Source: Oscillospiraceae bacterium (lineage in GTDB: Bacteria; Bacillota; Clostridia; Oscillospirales; Ruminococcaceae). From it: a DNA stretch of 28,664 nt. Of the stretch, positions 15,012 through 21,660 are shown piece by piece. Position numbers and translations under genes: made by a program. The first letter of the stretch is position 1. Each line of letters begins with the position of its first letter. The stretch covers positions 1-28,664 of the forward strand of contig JAQXFT010000183.1 in NCBI GenBank assembly GCA_029005335.1, written 5' to 3'. The notes beneath the pieces were generated by a model that was not told the DNA's origin, did no database searches, and saw only the letters and a list, made by a program, of their open reading frames with translations.

Positions 15012-15293
15012 CTACCTGAAAAGCTTTCCGAGAAGGGAAAGCGGAGACTTTCTGTCCTTATCGCCGTAGACAATGGACCATATATCGCCGTTGATAGTCA
15101 TATCGCCGGTTTCGACGCTCATGGAATCGATATGGAGGTCTTTTCCCTGAATAACCATTTCGCCGAGAGTAGTATAAAGGCAGATACTTTTTTCGTCAAA
15201 GCTGTCCACATCGGTAATACCCGAAACAGTAAGAATTTTTCTGTCCTCCATAATAACATTATGGTTTTGTTTCTGGAATTTTTCCTGAATCAT
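15012..15293 (-). CDS. yabP: Sporulation protein YabP
   Basis: A 93-aa YabP/YqfC-family protein with a beta-rich core: HNVIMEDRKILTVSGITDVDSF, then MVIQGKDLHIDSMSVETGDMTINGDIWSIVYG, ending in a short basic helix. In Bacillus it is a SigE-dependent spore coat/cortex-related protein and always precedes yabQ. SD AAAGGA is about 10 nt before ATG 15291-15293. Confidence 0.92.
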   Translation of the reverse strand: MIQEKFQKQNHNVIMEDRKILTVSGITDVDSFDEKSICLYTTLGEMVIQGKDLHIDSMSVETGDMTINGDIWSIVYGDKDRKSPLSLLGKLFR

Positions 15294-15331
15294 ATTAAAA
15301 ATATCCTTTCCGTTAAAAAACTTTGCAGTAA

Positions 15332-15360
15332 ATTATATTTCAGAATCGGAAAAAATATAA
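15332..15360 (-). promoter_or_regulatory. Possible SigE-like promoter of yabP-yabQ-divIC-yabR
   Basis: Minus strand TTATATT (15354-15360), 14-nt spacer, AATATAAT (15332-15339). This matches the Bacillus SigE consensus (KMATATT, 14-15 nt, CATACAMT) at 6 of 7 and 6 of 8 positions, about 40 nt before the yabP start. AT-rich DNA makes chance matches easy; yabP and yabQ are SigE genes in Bacillus. Confidence 0.4.
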
Positions 15361-15443
15361 CTTGTTCCGGAAAATATCTGAAATTTAAAATTCTGACATA
15401 TTTTACCTTACAGATAATGCCAAAAAATTTTTTTAAAAAATGC

Positions 15444-15472
15444 TTGCAATTGGAAATTGTTTGTGTTATAAT
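15444..15472 (+). promoter_or_regulatory. SigA-type promoter of secG-rnr operon
   Basis: -35 TTGCAA (15444-15449), 17-nt spacer, -10 TATAAT (15467-15472). The leader is about 58 nt with SD GGGAGGA before ATG 15537. Confidence 0.75.
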
Positions 15473-15536
15473 AATAAAGATACTTATAGAGAAAATTTCT
15501 ATGTGAAATTATTTTAGCTCAGGGAGGAATGAAAAA

Positions 15537-15791
15537 ATGAGTATTCTTGAAATAATAGGAGGAATCCTGATTCTTATAGCATGTATTCTCTGTATCGTGC
15601 TTTGTCTTATGCAGGACCAGAAACAGCAGAATATGAGTTCAGCACTTACAGGTGCATCGAATGATTCTTTCTATAAGCACAACGAGGGAAGAACCAAAGA
15701 AGCAGTTCTCAACAAGGTCACAAGGACGCTTGCGATTATTTTCTTTATTGCAACACTTGCAGTAAATATAATTCCTATTTTTGTAAAGTAA
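15537..15791 (+). CDS. secG: Preprotein translocase subunit SecG
   Basis: An 84-aa protein with two transmembrane helices (IIGGILILIACILCIVLCLM at about 6-25 and RTLAIIFFIATLAVNIIPIF at about 61-80). Between them is the conserved loop QDQKQQNMSSALTGAS, the family signature (GLSGA-like). It assists SecYEG protein export. As in many Gram-positives it is followed by rnr; smpB, often next, is absent. Confidence 0.92.
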   Translation: MSILEIIGGILILIACILCIVLCLMQDQKQQNMSSALTGASNDSFYKHNEGRTKEAVLNKVTRTLAIIFFIATLAVNIIPIFVK

Positions 15792-15802
15792 TATATGCAA
15801 AC

Positions 15803-15837
15803 GCCCTATGACAAAAAGAGTCGTAGGGCATATTTTT
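15803..15837 (+). terminator. Attenuator hairpin between secG and rnr
   Basis: A 10-bp stem GCCCTATGAC (15803-15812)/GTCGTAGGGC (15820-15829), with one T-G pair and a 7-nt loop, is followed by ATATTTTTT. It would terminate part of secG transcription and lower rnr expression. Confidence 0.7.
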
Positions 15838-15854
15838 TAAAGGAGGGTGATAAT

Positions 15855-18008
15855 ATGTCCAGAAAGAATGCTGAAAACGAAAAATACAGCGTAGAAAGCT
15901 ATAAAAATAAAATAGAGACTTTTCTTAAAGCACACAATAAAAAGGCTATGCTTGAAAAGGATTTGGCATCAAAGTGCCGTAGCAGGAAGGGGAATCCGGA
16001 TAACTATAAAAAGGCAGTCCGTGAGCTTCAGCGTGAAGGGGTAATAATTTTCAAAAAGCAGAATAAAATAGCTCTTTCGCAGAGACTCGGATATAAGACG
16101 GCAAAAATAACCCGTCTGAGCAGAACATTCGGATTCGGAGTTTCTGAAAAGACAGGAGAGGAGATATTTTTTCCTGGAAAATTCATGCTTGGAGCTATGC
16201 CCGGAGACAGAGTGCTTTACAGGGATATAATATCGCTGTCGTCATATTCTTCTGACGGAGAGGTTATAGATATTCTTGAATACGGTGATTCACAGCTTAC
16301 AGGCAGAATCGAGTTTACAGAGGGAAAAAATTATTTTGTACCTGATACGATGTCAAAAAGTCACATTGCTATTGAAAGGAACGGAAACGTTGAATTTTCG
16401 GAGGGTGACAAGGTTCTTGCGGAGATAGCATACAGAGGTCAGCGACATACAGAGCATACAGTCCGGATAGTATATGTATTCGGAAGCAGTGAGCTTGCGA
16501 AATCATGTGCGGATTCGATTCTGAAAATTCACGGAATTAATACTGAATTTCCGGCTGATGTAATGAAAGAAGCCGGAAAAATAGCAGATGCCGGAATACA
16601 GGAATACGATTATAACAACCGTGAAGATTTCCGGAATCAGAAAATATTCACAATTGACAGTGCTGAATCAAAGGATTTAGATGATGCCGTATCAGTTCAG
16701 AGGACGGAAAACGGTTATATACTTGGAGTTCATATAGCAGATGTATCTCACTATGTAAAGGGTAACAGTGCAATTGACAAGGAAGCTCTTAACAGGGGGA
16801 CAAGTATATATTATGCAGATAAGGTAATTCCAATGTTGCCGAAAGAGCTTTCAAACGGAATCTGCTCACTCAATCCTGATGAAAACCGACTCACACTTTC
16901 AGCGATAATCAACCTTGATAAAAGCGGTGATATAGTTTCATACAGATTCTGTAAAAGCGTAATACGTTCAAGAGTAAAGGGAATATATTCCGAAATAAAC
17001 AGAATACTGGACGGAACGGCAGATGAATATATAAAAGAAAAATACAGGGATTTGAATGATGAAATCTTTCTCATGAATGAGCTTGCAGATATTCTGATAA
17101 AGCGTAAGAAAAACCGTCATGCACCTCAGATAGAAACTGTGGAAAGCAAGCTGATTACAGATGAAGACGGAAAATGTATTGACGTAAAGCCACGCAGTCG
17201 GGGAAAATCAGAATGTATCATAGAAGAATTTATGCTTGTAGCAAATGAAGCATCAGCGAATTTTGCAAGAGTAAGGGAAGTGCCGTTTGTATACCGTATT
17301 CATGAAATGCCACCTGAGGAAAAAATTGAACGTCTGAAAAGTGTTCTTCTGCAGTTCAATATAAATGTACCGTTCAGTGAAGTAAAGCCTGTTCACATAG
17401 AGCAGATACTTGAAACCGCAAAGGGTACAGATGTATATGAAGCAATAAACCTTATGGTACTGCGTTCGATGTCAAAGGCAAGGTATTTTGAAGAACCTCT
17501 GGGGCATTTCGGATTAGCTCTTGAAGATTATTCTCATTTTACATCTCCGATAAGGCGTTATCCTGATTTGGCGATACACCGTATAATTACGGATATGATT
17601 GCAGGCTATGGCAACACATGGCTTAAAAAGAGATACAGCGGATTTGTCCACAATGCCTCGGAGCGTTCATCAGATGCGGAAATAAGAGCCGTAACGATAG
17701 AGAGGGAATGTGAGGACTGCTACAAGGCAGAATATATGAAAGACAAGGTAGGAGAAGAATTTACAGGAAGAATTTCAGGTGTTCTTGAATATGGCTTTTA
17801 TGTATCGCTGCCTGATACCGTTGAAGGGTTTGTGCATATAAGAACACTTCCGCAGGGTGAATATGACTATACAGAGCCAATACTTCTTAAAGAGGCATTC
17901 AGCGGAAAGGAGTACAGGCTCGGAGATACAGTTGAAGTAATATGTTCGTCAGTAAACGTGAACGACGGAATAATAGACTTTGTTCTTAAAGAAAGCATGG
18001 AGGAATAA
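15855..18008 (+). CDS. rnr: Ribonuclease R
   Basis: A 717-aa 3'-5' exoribonuclease. It has an N-terminal winged helix (about residues 10-75), two cold-shock domains (GFGVSEKTGEEIFFPG and following), the RNB catalytic domain (DSAESKDLDDAVSVQ with the metal-binding aspartates, YADKVIPMLPKELSNGICSL, EEFMLVANEASANFA, HFTSPIRRYPDLAIHR) and a C-terminal S1 domain (about 630-712). It degrades structured RNA and takes part in RNA quality control. ATG 15855-15857 with AGGAGGGTG just upstream is the start; the upstream in-frame extension would overlap the hairpin. Length is typical for Clostridia. Confidence 0.95.
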   Translation: MSRKNAENEKYSVESYKNKIETFLKAHNKKAMLEKDLASKCRSRKGNPDNYKKAVRELQREGVIIFKKQNKIALSQRLGYKTAKITRLSRTFGFGVSEKTGEEIFFPGKFMLGAMPGDRVLYRDIISLSSYSSDGEVIDILEYGDSQLTGRIEFTEGKNYFVPDTMSKSHIAIERNGNVEFSEGDKVLAEIAYRGQRHTEHTVRIVYVFGSSELAKSCADSILKIHGINTEFPADVMKEAGKIADAGIQEYDYNNREDFRNQKIFTIDSAESKDLDDAVSVQRTENGYILGVHIADVSHYVKGNSAIDKEALNRGTSIYYADKVIPMLPKELSNGICSLNPDENRLTLSAIINLDKSGDIVSYRFCKSVIRSRVKGIYSEINRILDGTADEYIKEKYRDLNDEIFLMNELADILIKRKKNRHAPQIETVESKLITDEDGKCIDVKPRSRGKSECIIEEFMLVANEASANFARVREVPFVYRIHEMPPEEKIERLKSVLLQFNINVPFSEVKPVHIEQILETAKGTDVYEAINLMVLRSMSKARYFEEPLGHFGLALEDYSHFTSPIRRYPDLAIHRIITDMIAGYGNTWLKKRYSGFVHNASERSSDAEIRAVTIERECEDCYKAEYMKDKVGEEFTGRISGVLEYGFYVSLPDTVEGFVHIRTLPQGEYDYTEPILLKEAFSGKEYRLGDTVEVICSSVNVNDGIIDFVLKESMEE

Positions 18009-18011
18009 TTT

Positions 18012-18878
18012 ATGAAAAGGCTTATAATGATAACAGCACTTGGCGGAATGCTTTTGATGTGTTCATGTGAAGATAATACAGTAGGAAATATTGAATTTTC
18101 TGAGACATCTGAAACATCATCAGCGATAACAGAAACAATTCCGGATAATTCAGAGGCTACTGAAATCCATACTCAGAGTGTAACGGAAAAAGTATCTGAT
18201 ACAGAAACAGAAACAATAACAATAACAATAACAACAATATCATCATTATCAACGACAACAGAAGCCTTACAGACAGAAACAACAACATTACAGACAACCC
18301 AGACATCATCGCAGACTATGGAGACATTCACAGAGCCGGCAGATAAATCCTTTGAGATTGATGAAAACGGAGCTGTTATAATGGAGGTTCAGGACGAAAC
18401 AGATGATTCTGAGCTTATTTCGGCAGGGCAGATACTTTATGAAAAAGCCTGCGAAACGGATTTCCGGTATCATGTAGGCTGTCCCTATAACCTCGATTAC
18501 AACACCTATATTGAAAATCAGTACGGCTGGCCTTATTATCTTGTGACGAATGAGGGATACACATCAATTGCCGATGTTGAAAAGGACTACTACAAGATAT
18601 TTGCTGAGGAAAGAGGAAATGACCTTTCAGAAATATATATGGAACAGGACGGAAGAGTGTATGCCCTTGACGGAGCAAGAGGAGCGAATATATTCTATGA
18701 AAGCTCCGAAGTAACAGGAATTATTGAAAAAACCGATAATAAAATAGTATTCAGTGTAGACAATCACTATACGGGCGATGACAGAGACCCCGAAGCTTCT
18801 GTAACCGAAACAGAACAGTTTTCCGTAATAATACATGACGGAGAATGGAGAGTTGCAGAGTTTTATCTGCCATATTAA
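18012..18878 (+). CDS. Thr/Ser-rich lipoprotein, possibly IseA-like C-terminal domain
   Basis: A 288-aa protein. Signal peptide MKRLIMITALGGMLLMCSC has a lipobox, with Cys19 (after M-C-S) as the likely lipidated residue. Residues about 25-110 are a flexible Thr/Ser/Glu linker (repeated TETxT). The C-terminal domain (about 135-288) has a helix AGQILYEKACETDF, then WPYYLVTNEGYTSIADVEKDYYKIF and an end strand EWRVAEFYLPY. This pattern recalls IseA/YoeB-type inhibitors of cell-wall DL-endopeptidases, but the resemblance is from memory and tentative. SD GGAGGA lies in the last codons of rnr, so it is co-transcribed with rnr. Confidence 0.7.
   Translation: MKRLIMITALGGMLLMCSCEDNTVGNIEFSETSETSSAITETIPDNSEATEIHTQSVTEKVSDTETETITITITTISSLSTTTEALQTETTTLQTTQTSSQTMETFTEPADKSFEIDENGAVIMEVQDETDDSELISAGQILYEKACETDFRYHVGCPYNLDYNTYIENQYGWPYYLVTNEGYTSIADVEKDYYKIFAEERGNDLSEIYMEQDGRVYALDGARGANIFYESSEVTGIIEKTDNKIVFSVDNHYTGDDRDPEASVTETEQFSVIIHDGEWRVAEFYLPY
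18198..18311 (+). repeat. Low-complexity ACA-rich tract encoding the Thr linker
   Basis: The AACAAT/ACAATA microsatellite-like run at about 18211-18236, plus ACAGA- and ACAAC-type units around it, encodes alternating Thr/Ile/Glu/Ser residues of the lipoprotein linker. Replication slippage could change its length between strains. Confidence 0.6.
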
Positions 18879-18892
18879 GGAGGATTTTATAA

Positions 18893-19138
18893 ATGAGCGA
18901 ACCGGAAATTATTCTTGACCGTTCAACATACAAGGCGGTCAAGGCAATGGACAGGCAAAAGATGGAACAGTGGATAAATAACGTATATATATCCGGACTG
19001 AATGACGCATCAGGTGACGGAGTATCACTGGAGGAGCTTCAGAATACGATAGCAAAAGTAGACGGAATAGACGAAACACGTCTTAAAGCCATTATGACAG
19101 CAATCGGAGAGCTTTATAAATCAAAAAAGCAGAAATAA
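18893..19138 (+). CDS. Hypothetical 81-aa protein
   Basis: A small soluble, predicted all-helical protein: helix TYKAVKAMDRQKMEQWINNVY, a Gly/Asp loop (NDASGDGVSLEEL), then two helices ending AIMTAIGELYKSKKQK. The DASGDGVSLEEL segment superficially resembles an EF-hand loop but has only one such site. SD AAGGAGG stands about 8 nt before the ATG; it follows the lipoprotein gene by 14 bp and is the last gene of the secG operon. No family is recognised. Confidence 0.65.
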   Translation: MSEPEIILDRSTYKAVKAMDRQKMEQWINNVYISGLNDASGDGVSLEELQNTIAKVDGIDETRLKAIMTAIGELYKSKKQK

Positions 19139-19181
19139 AAGCTGTTGTTTTGTGCATTATAACGATTTTTTAAAAATCTGC

Positions 19182-19210
19182 TTGACAAAATAATATTTCT
19201 GTGATATTAT
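19182..19210 (+). promoter_or_regulatory. Consensus promoter of tRNA-Glu
   Basis: -35 TTGACA (19182-19187), 17-nt spacer ending TGA, -10 TATTAT (19205-19210). Nineteen nucleotides separate it from the mature tRNA. Confidence 0.85.
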
Positions 19211-19229
19211 ATAAGGGCAGTCTGTAAAA

Positions 19230-19304
19230 GGCCCGTTGGTCAAGCGGTTAAGACATCGCCCTTTCACGGCGGAATCATGGGTTCGATTCCCGTACGGGTC
19301 ACCA
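19230..19304 (+). tRNA. tRNA-Glu (anticodon TTC), CCA encoded
   Basis: A cloverleaf can be folded: acceptor GGCCCGT/ACGGGTC with one G-T pair, D-arm around TGGTCAAGCGGTTAAGACA, anticodon arm CGCCCTTTCACGGCG with TTC, T-arm GGGTTCGATTCCC, discriminator A and CCA at 19302-19304. It stands alone; no integrated element or duplicated 3' end is seen beside it. Confidence 0.97.
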
Positions 19305-19310
19305 GATTTT

Positions 19311-19347
19311 AAAAATCAGCAAGCAAATAAGCCTGCTGATTTTTTTG
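19311..19347 (+). terminator. Terminator of tRNA-Glu
   Basis: AAAAATCAGCA(A)GC pairs with GC(C)TGCTGATTTTT around an AAATAA loop, with a run of seven T. One mismatch is present in the upper stem. Confidence 0.85.
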
Positions 19348-19350
19348 TAT

Positions 19351-19400
19351 ATAAAAATAAAAATCCCGTCTGAAATATAAATCTCAGACGGGAAAAATTT
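19351..19400. terminator. Bidirectional terminator, end of rnhA-nifS-iscU
   Basis: A 9-bp stem CCCGTCTGA (19365-19373)/TCAGACGGG (19384-19392) with a 10-nt loop. A-rich on the left and T-rich on the right, it can stop transcription from either side, mainly the iscU operon on the minus strand. Confidence 0.85.
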
Positions 19401-19406
19401 TTTTAA

Positions 19407-19829
19407 TCAGTGGCAAGCCTCACACTCTTCGATATCGCCGACAATTGGCTTAGGGTCAATGCCCTTGCGTGTGTAGTAATCTGAAAGAGCGGATTTAATA
19501 GCCTGTTCAGCAAGTACGGAGCAGTGGAGCTTTACAGCCGGCAGACCGTCAAGAGCCTCAACAACGGCTTTATTTGTAAGCTTGAGAACTTCGGAAATAG
19601 GCTGACCCTTGATTAATTCAGTAGCCATAGAAGATGTTGCAACAGCAGCACCGCAACCGAATGTCTTAAACTTAACATCAGTAATAATATCGTTGTCAAC
19701 CTTTATATACATTTTCATTATGTCGCCGCATTTGGCATTTCCTACCTCGCCGATACCGTCGGCATCTTCAATTTCACCAACATTTCTTGGATTTGAGAAA
19801 TGGTCAAGAACCTTTTCACTGTATTGCAT
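19407..19829 (-). CDS. iscU: Fe-S cluster scaffold IscU/NifU-like
   Basis: A 140-aa scaffold with the three cluster-binding cysteines: Cys34 (NAKCGD), Cys59 (FKTFGCGAAVATSS) and Cys103 (KLHCSVLAEQA), plus Asp36. It accepts sulfur from the cysteine desulfurase encoded directly upstream and assembles [2Fe-2S]/[4Fe-4S] clusters. The C-terminus ends GDIEECEACH, an extra Cys/His-rich tail seen in clostridial NifU-like proteins. SD AAGGAGG is present. It is the last gene before a strong terminator. Confidence 0.95.
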   Translation of the reverse strand: MQYSEKVLDHFSNPRNVGEIEDADGIGEVGNAKCGDIMKMYIKVDNDIITDVKFKTFGCGAAVATSSMATELIKGQPISEVLKLTNKAVVEALDGLPAVKLHCSVLAEQAIKSALSDYYTRKGIDPKPIVGDIEECEACH

Positions 19830-19854
19830 AATAAAGAATCCTCCTTGATAGAAA

Positions 19855-21039
19855 TTAATTTTGTTCTTTGGAAATTTTTTCCCAAAGAGGTGACATAGAA
19901 CGCAGTCTTTCGACTACTTTCGGAACGACTTCGAGAATATAGTCAATATCCTCATCAGTATTTTCATCGCTTATTGATAATCTGAGAGAACCGTGAGCGA
20001 CTTCATGCTTGAGACCCAGTGCAAGCAGAACATGAGACGGGTCAAGAGAACCGGAAGTGCAGGCAGAACCTGATGAAGCACATATTCCGTTCATGTCCAG
20101 CATAAGCAGAAGTGATTCACCCTCAACGCCCTCAATAGAGATATTGCAGTTACCGGGGAGTCTGTTTTCTCTGCTTCCGTTGAGGCGTGTTCTGGGGAGC
20201 TTCAGGATACCGTCAATAAGTCTGTTACGCATAGCAGTAACTCTTTCAGCTCTTTCCGGAATATCAGCAACAGCGATTTCGATAGCAGTACCCAGACCAA
20301 CAATAGCGGGAACATTTTCTGTACCGGCACGCTTGTTTCTCTCCTGAGCGCCTCCGAAGATGAGGTTAGGGAGTGAAAGACCTTTCCTGATATAGATAGC
20401 ACCGATTCCTTTCTGAGCGTGAATCTTGTGACCTGAAAGGGAGAGAATATCGATATTCTGTTCCTGAACATCAATAGGAACATTTCCGACAGCCTGAACG
20501 GCATCAGTATGGAATATAACTTTCTTTTCACGGCAGATTGCACCGATTTCCTTTACAGGCTGAATAGTACCTATTTCATTGTTGGCATACATAATACTGA
20601 CAATAGCAGTGTCATCACGTATAGCGTTTCTGACATCTTCAGGATTAACAAATCCCTGTTCATTGATTGGGAGATATGTTACATCATAGCCATGCTTTTC
20701 CATATACTGGCAGGTGTGAAGAATAGCATGATGTTCAAAGACTGAGGTAATGATATGTTTTTTACCTTTTGGAGCAAGCTTTTCGCAGACACCTCTTATA
20801 GCCCAGTTATCGGATTCCGAGCCACAGCTTGTAAAGAATATTTCACCTGGAGAAGCGTTAAGAGCTTTTGCGACTTTTTCACGTGCAAGCTCAATATCCT
20901 TCTGTGCGTTCCGACCCATTTCGTATATGCTTGAAGCATTTCCATAATGTTCAGTAAAGAAAGGAAGCATAGATTTCAGAACTGGTTCGGAAACTCTTGT
21001 AGTAGCGGCATTATCCGCATACACAAATCTTTTTTCCAT
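19855..21039 (-). CDS. nifS: Cysteine desulfurase (NifS/IscS family)
   Basis: A 394-aa PLP enzyme converting cysteine to alanine and enzyme-bound persulfide. Visible are the N-terminal VYADNAATTRVSEPV, the PLP-stacking His in FEHHAILHT (about 103), Asp179 in FHTDAVQAVG, the Schiff-base Lys205 in LSGHK, and the persulfide Cys328 in SSGSACTSGS, which marks class I enzymes. The SD overlaps the rnhA stop region and the gap to rnhA is 12 bp. No Rrf2/IscR regulator gene is adjacent, unlike many clostridial isc operons. Confidence 0.96.
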   Translation of the reverse strand: MEKRFVYADNAATTRVSEPVLKSMLPFFTEHYGNASSIYEMGRNAQKDIELAREKVAKALNASPGEIFFTSCGSESDNWAIRGVCEKLAPKGKKHIITSVFEHHAILHTCQYMEKHGYDVTYLPINEQGFVNPEDVRNAIRDDTAIVSIMYANNEIGTIQPVKEIGAICREKKVIFHTDAVQAVGNVPIDVQEQNIDILSLSGHKIHAQKGIGAIYIRKGLSLPNLIFGGAQERNKRAGTENVPAIVGLGTAIEIAVADIPERAERVTAMRNRLIDGILKLPRTRLNGSRENRLPGNCNISIEGVEGESLLLMLDMNGICASSGSACTSGSLDPSHVLLALGLKHEVAHGSLRLSISDENTDEDIDYILEVVPKVVERLRSMSPLWEKISKEQN

Positions 21040-21051
21040 GTTAAAGACTCC

Positions 21052-21501
21052 TTAATAATTATATTTATCACGCTGAGCTACAGCGAGTCTGTCACAGCGT
21101 TCATTTTCGGGGTGACCGGCATGTCCCTTGACCCATACAAAATTTACATTATGGATTTCAAGGAGCGGAAGAAGCTTTTGCCACAAATCGGCATTAAGAG
21201 CAGGTTTATTATCAGATTTTTTCCAGTTTCTTTTTTTCCAGCCATATACCCAGCCTTTGGTTATACTGTCAACGACATATTTACTGTCAGTCGTGAGAGT
21301 AACCTCGCAGGGTTCTTTAAGGGCGGAAAGAGCAGTTATAACGCCCATAAGCTCCATACGGTTATTAGTAGTCAGGGCTTCACCGCCGGAAAGCTCCTTT
21401 TCATGAGTACCATATCTTAAAATTGCACCATAGCCGCCTGCACCGGGATTGCCGCTGCAAGCACCGTCAGTAAAAATTTCGACTTTTTTTATATAAATCA
21501 C
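21052..21501 (-). CDS. rnhA: Ribonuclease HI
   Basis: About 146-149 aa, full-length RNase HI with no extra hybrid-binding domain. Signature VEIFTDGACSGNPGAGGYG, then NNRMELMGVITAL (catalytic Glu), LTTDSKYVVDSITKGW (Asp), WVKGHAGHPENERCDRLA (His loop and last Asp). It removes RNA from RNA-DNA hybrids. The start is odd: GTG 21499-21501 lies inside the only SD (AAGGAG), while a codon ATA at 21490-21492 lies 8 nt after the SD and would give the family-typical MKKVEIF. First gene of an operon with nifS and iscU. Confidence 0.93.
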   Translation of the reverse strand: MIYIKKVEIFTDGACSGNPGAGGYGAILRYGTHEKELSGGEALTTNNRMELMGVITALSALKEPCEVTLTTDSKYVVDSITKGWVYGWKKRNWKKSDNKPALNADLWQKLLPLLEIHNVNFVWVKGHAGHPENERCDRLAVAQRDKYNY

Positions 21502-21519
21502 TCCTTAACCGGTAAATAC

Positions 21520-21548
21520 ATTATACCCTTTTATGTAGTAAAAATCAA
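21520..21548 (-). promoter_or_regulatory. SigA-type promoter of rnhA-nifS-iscU
   Basis: Minus strand -35 TTGATT (21543-21548), 17-nt spacer, -10 TATAAT (21520-21525). The leader would be only about 12 nt. Confidence 0.7.
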
Positions 21549-21591
21549 ATTTGTTGCATAAGGTAAACAAAAACAAATTTAAAAATCGGGG

Positions 21592-21620
21592 TTGAATTTT
21601 CATAGATAAAGTGCTATAAT
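21592..21620 (+). promoter_or_regulatory. SigA-type promoter of the CDF exporter
   Basis: -35 TTGAAT (21592-21597), 17-nt spacer, -10 TATAAT (21615-21620). SD GCGAGGT is about 8 nt before ATG 21661. The divergent rnhA promoter lies 43 bp away. No Mn riboswitch or known operator is recognised in the short leader. Confidence 0.7.
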
Positions 21621-21660
21621 AATCAGATACGCATATAATATTACAGCGAGGTAAATTATT

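Noticed and set aside
14961..15506. 181-codon plus-strand frame across yabP
   Set aside because: It lies antisense to yabP, which is clearly real, and has no SD or family resemblance.
18990..19080. Calcium-binding EF-hand in the 81-aa protein
   Set aside because: Only one loop-like segment is present and its spacing to flanking helices is uncertain; composition alone does not support a calcium role.
19161..19181. Terminator before the tRNA promoter
   Set aside because: The GATTTTTTAAAAATC palindrome has no usable loop and no following T-run.
19230..19304. tRNA-Glu as an attachment site of a mobile element
   Set aside because: No integrase and no repeated tRNA 3' end was found in the window.
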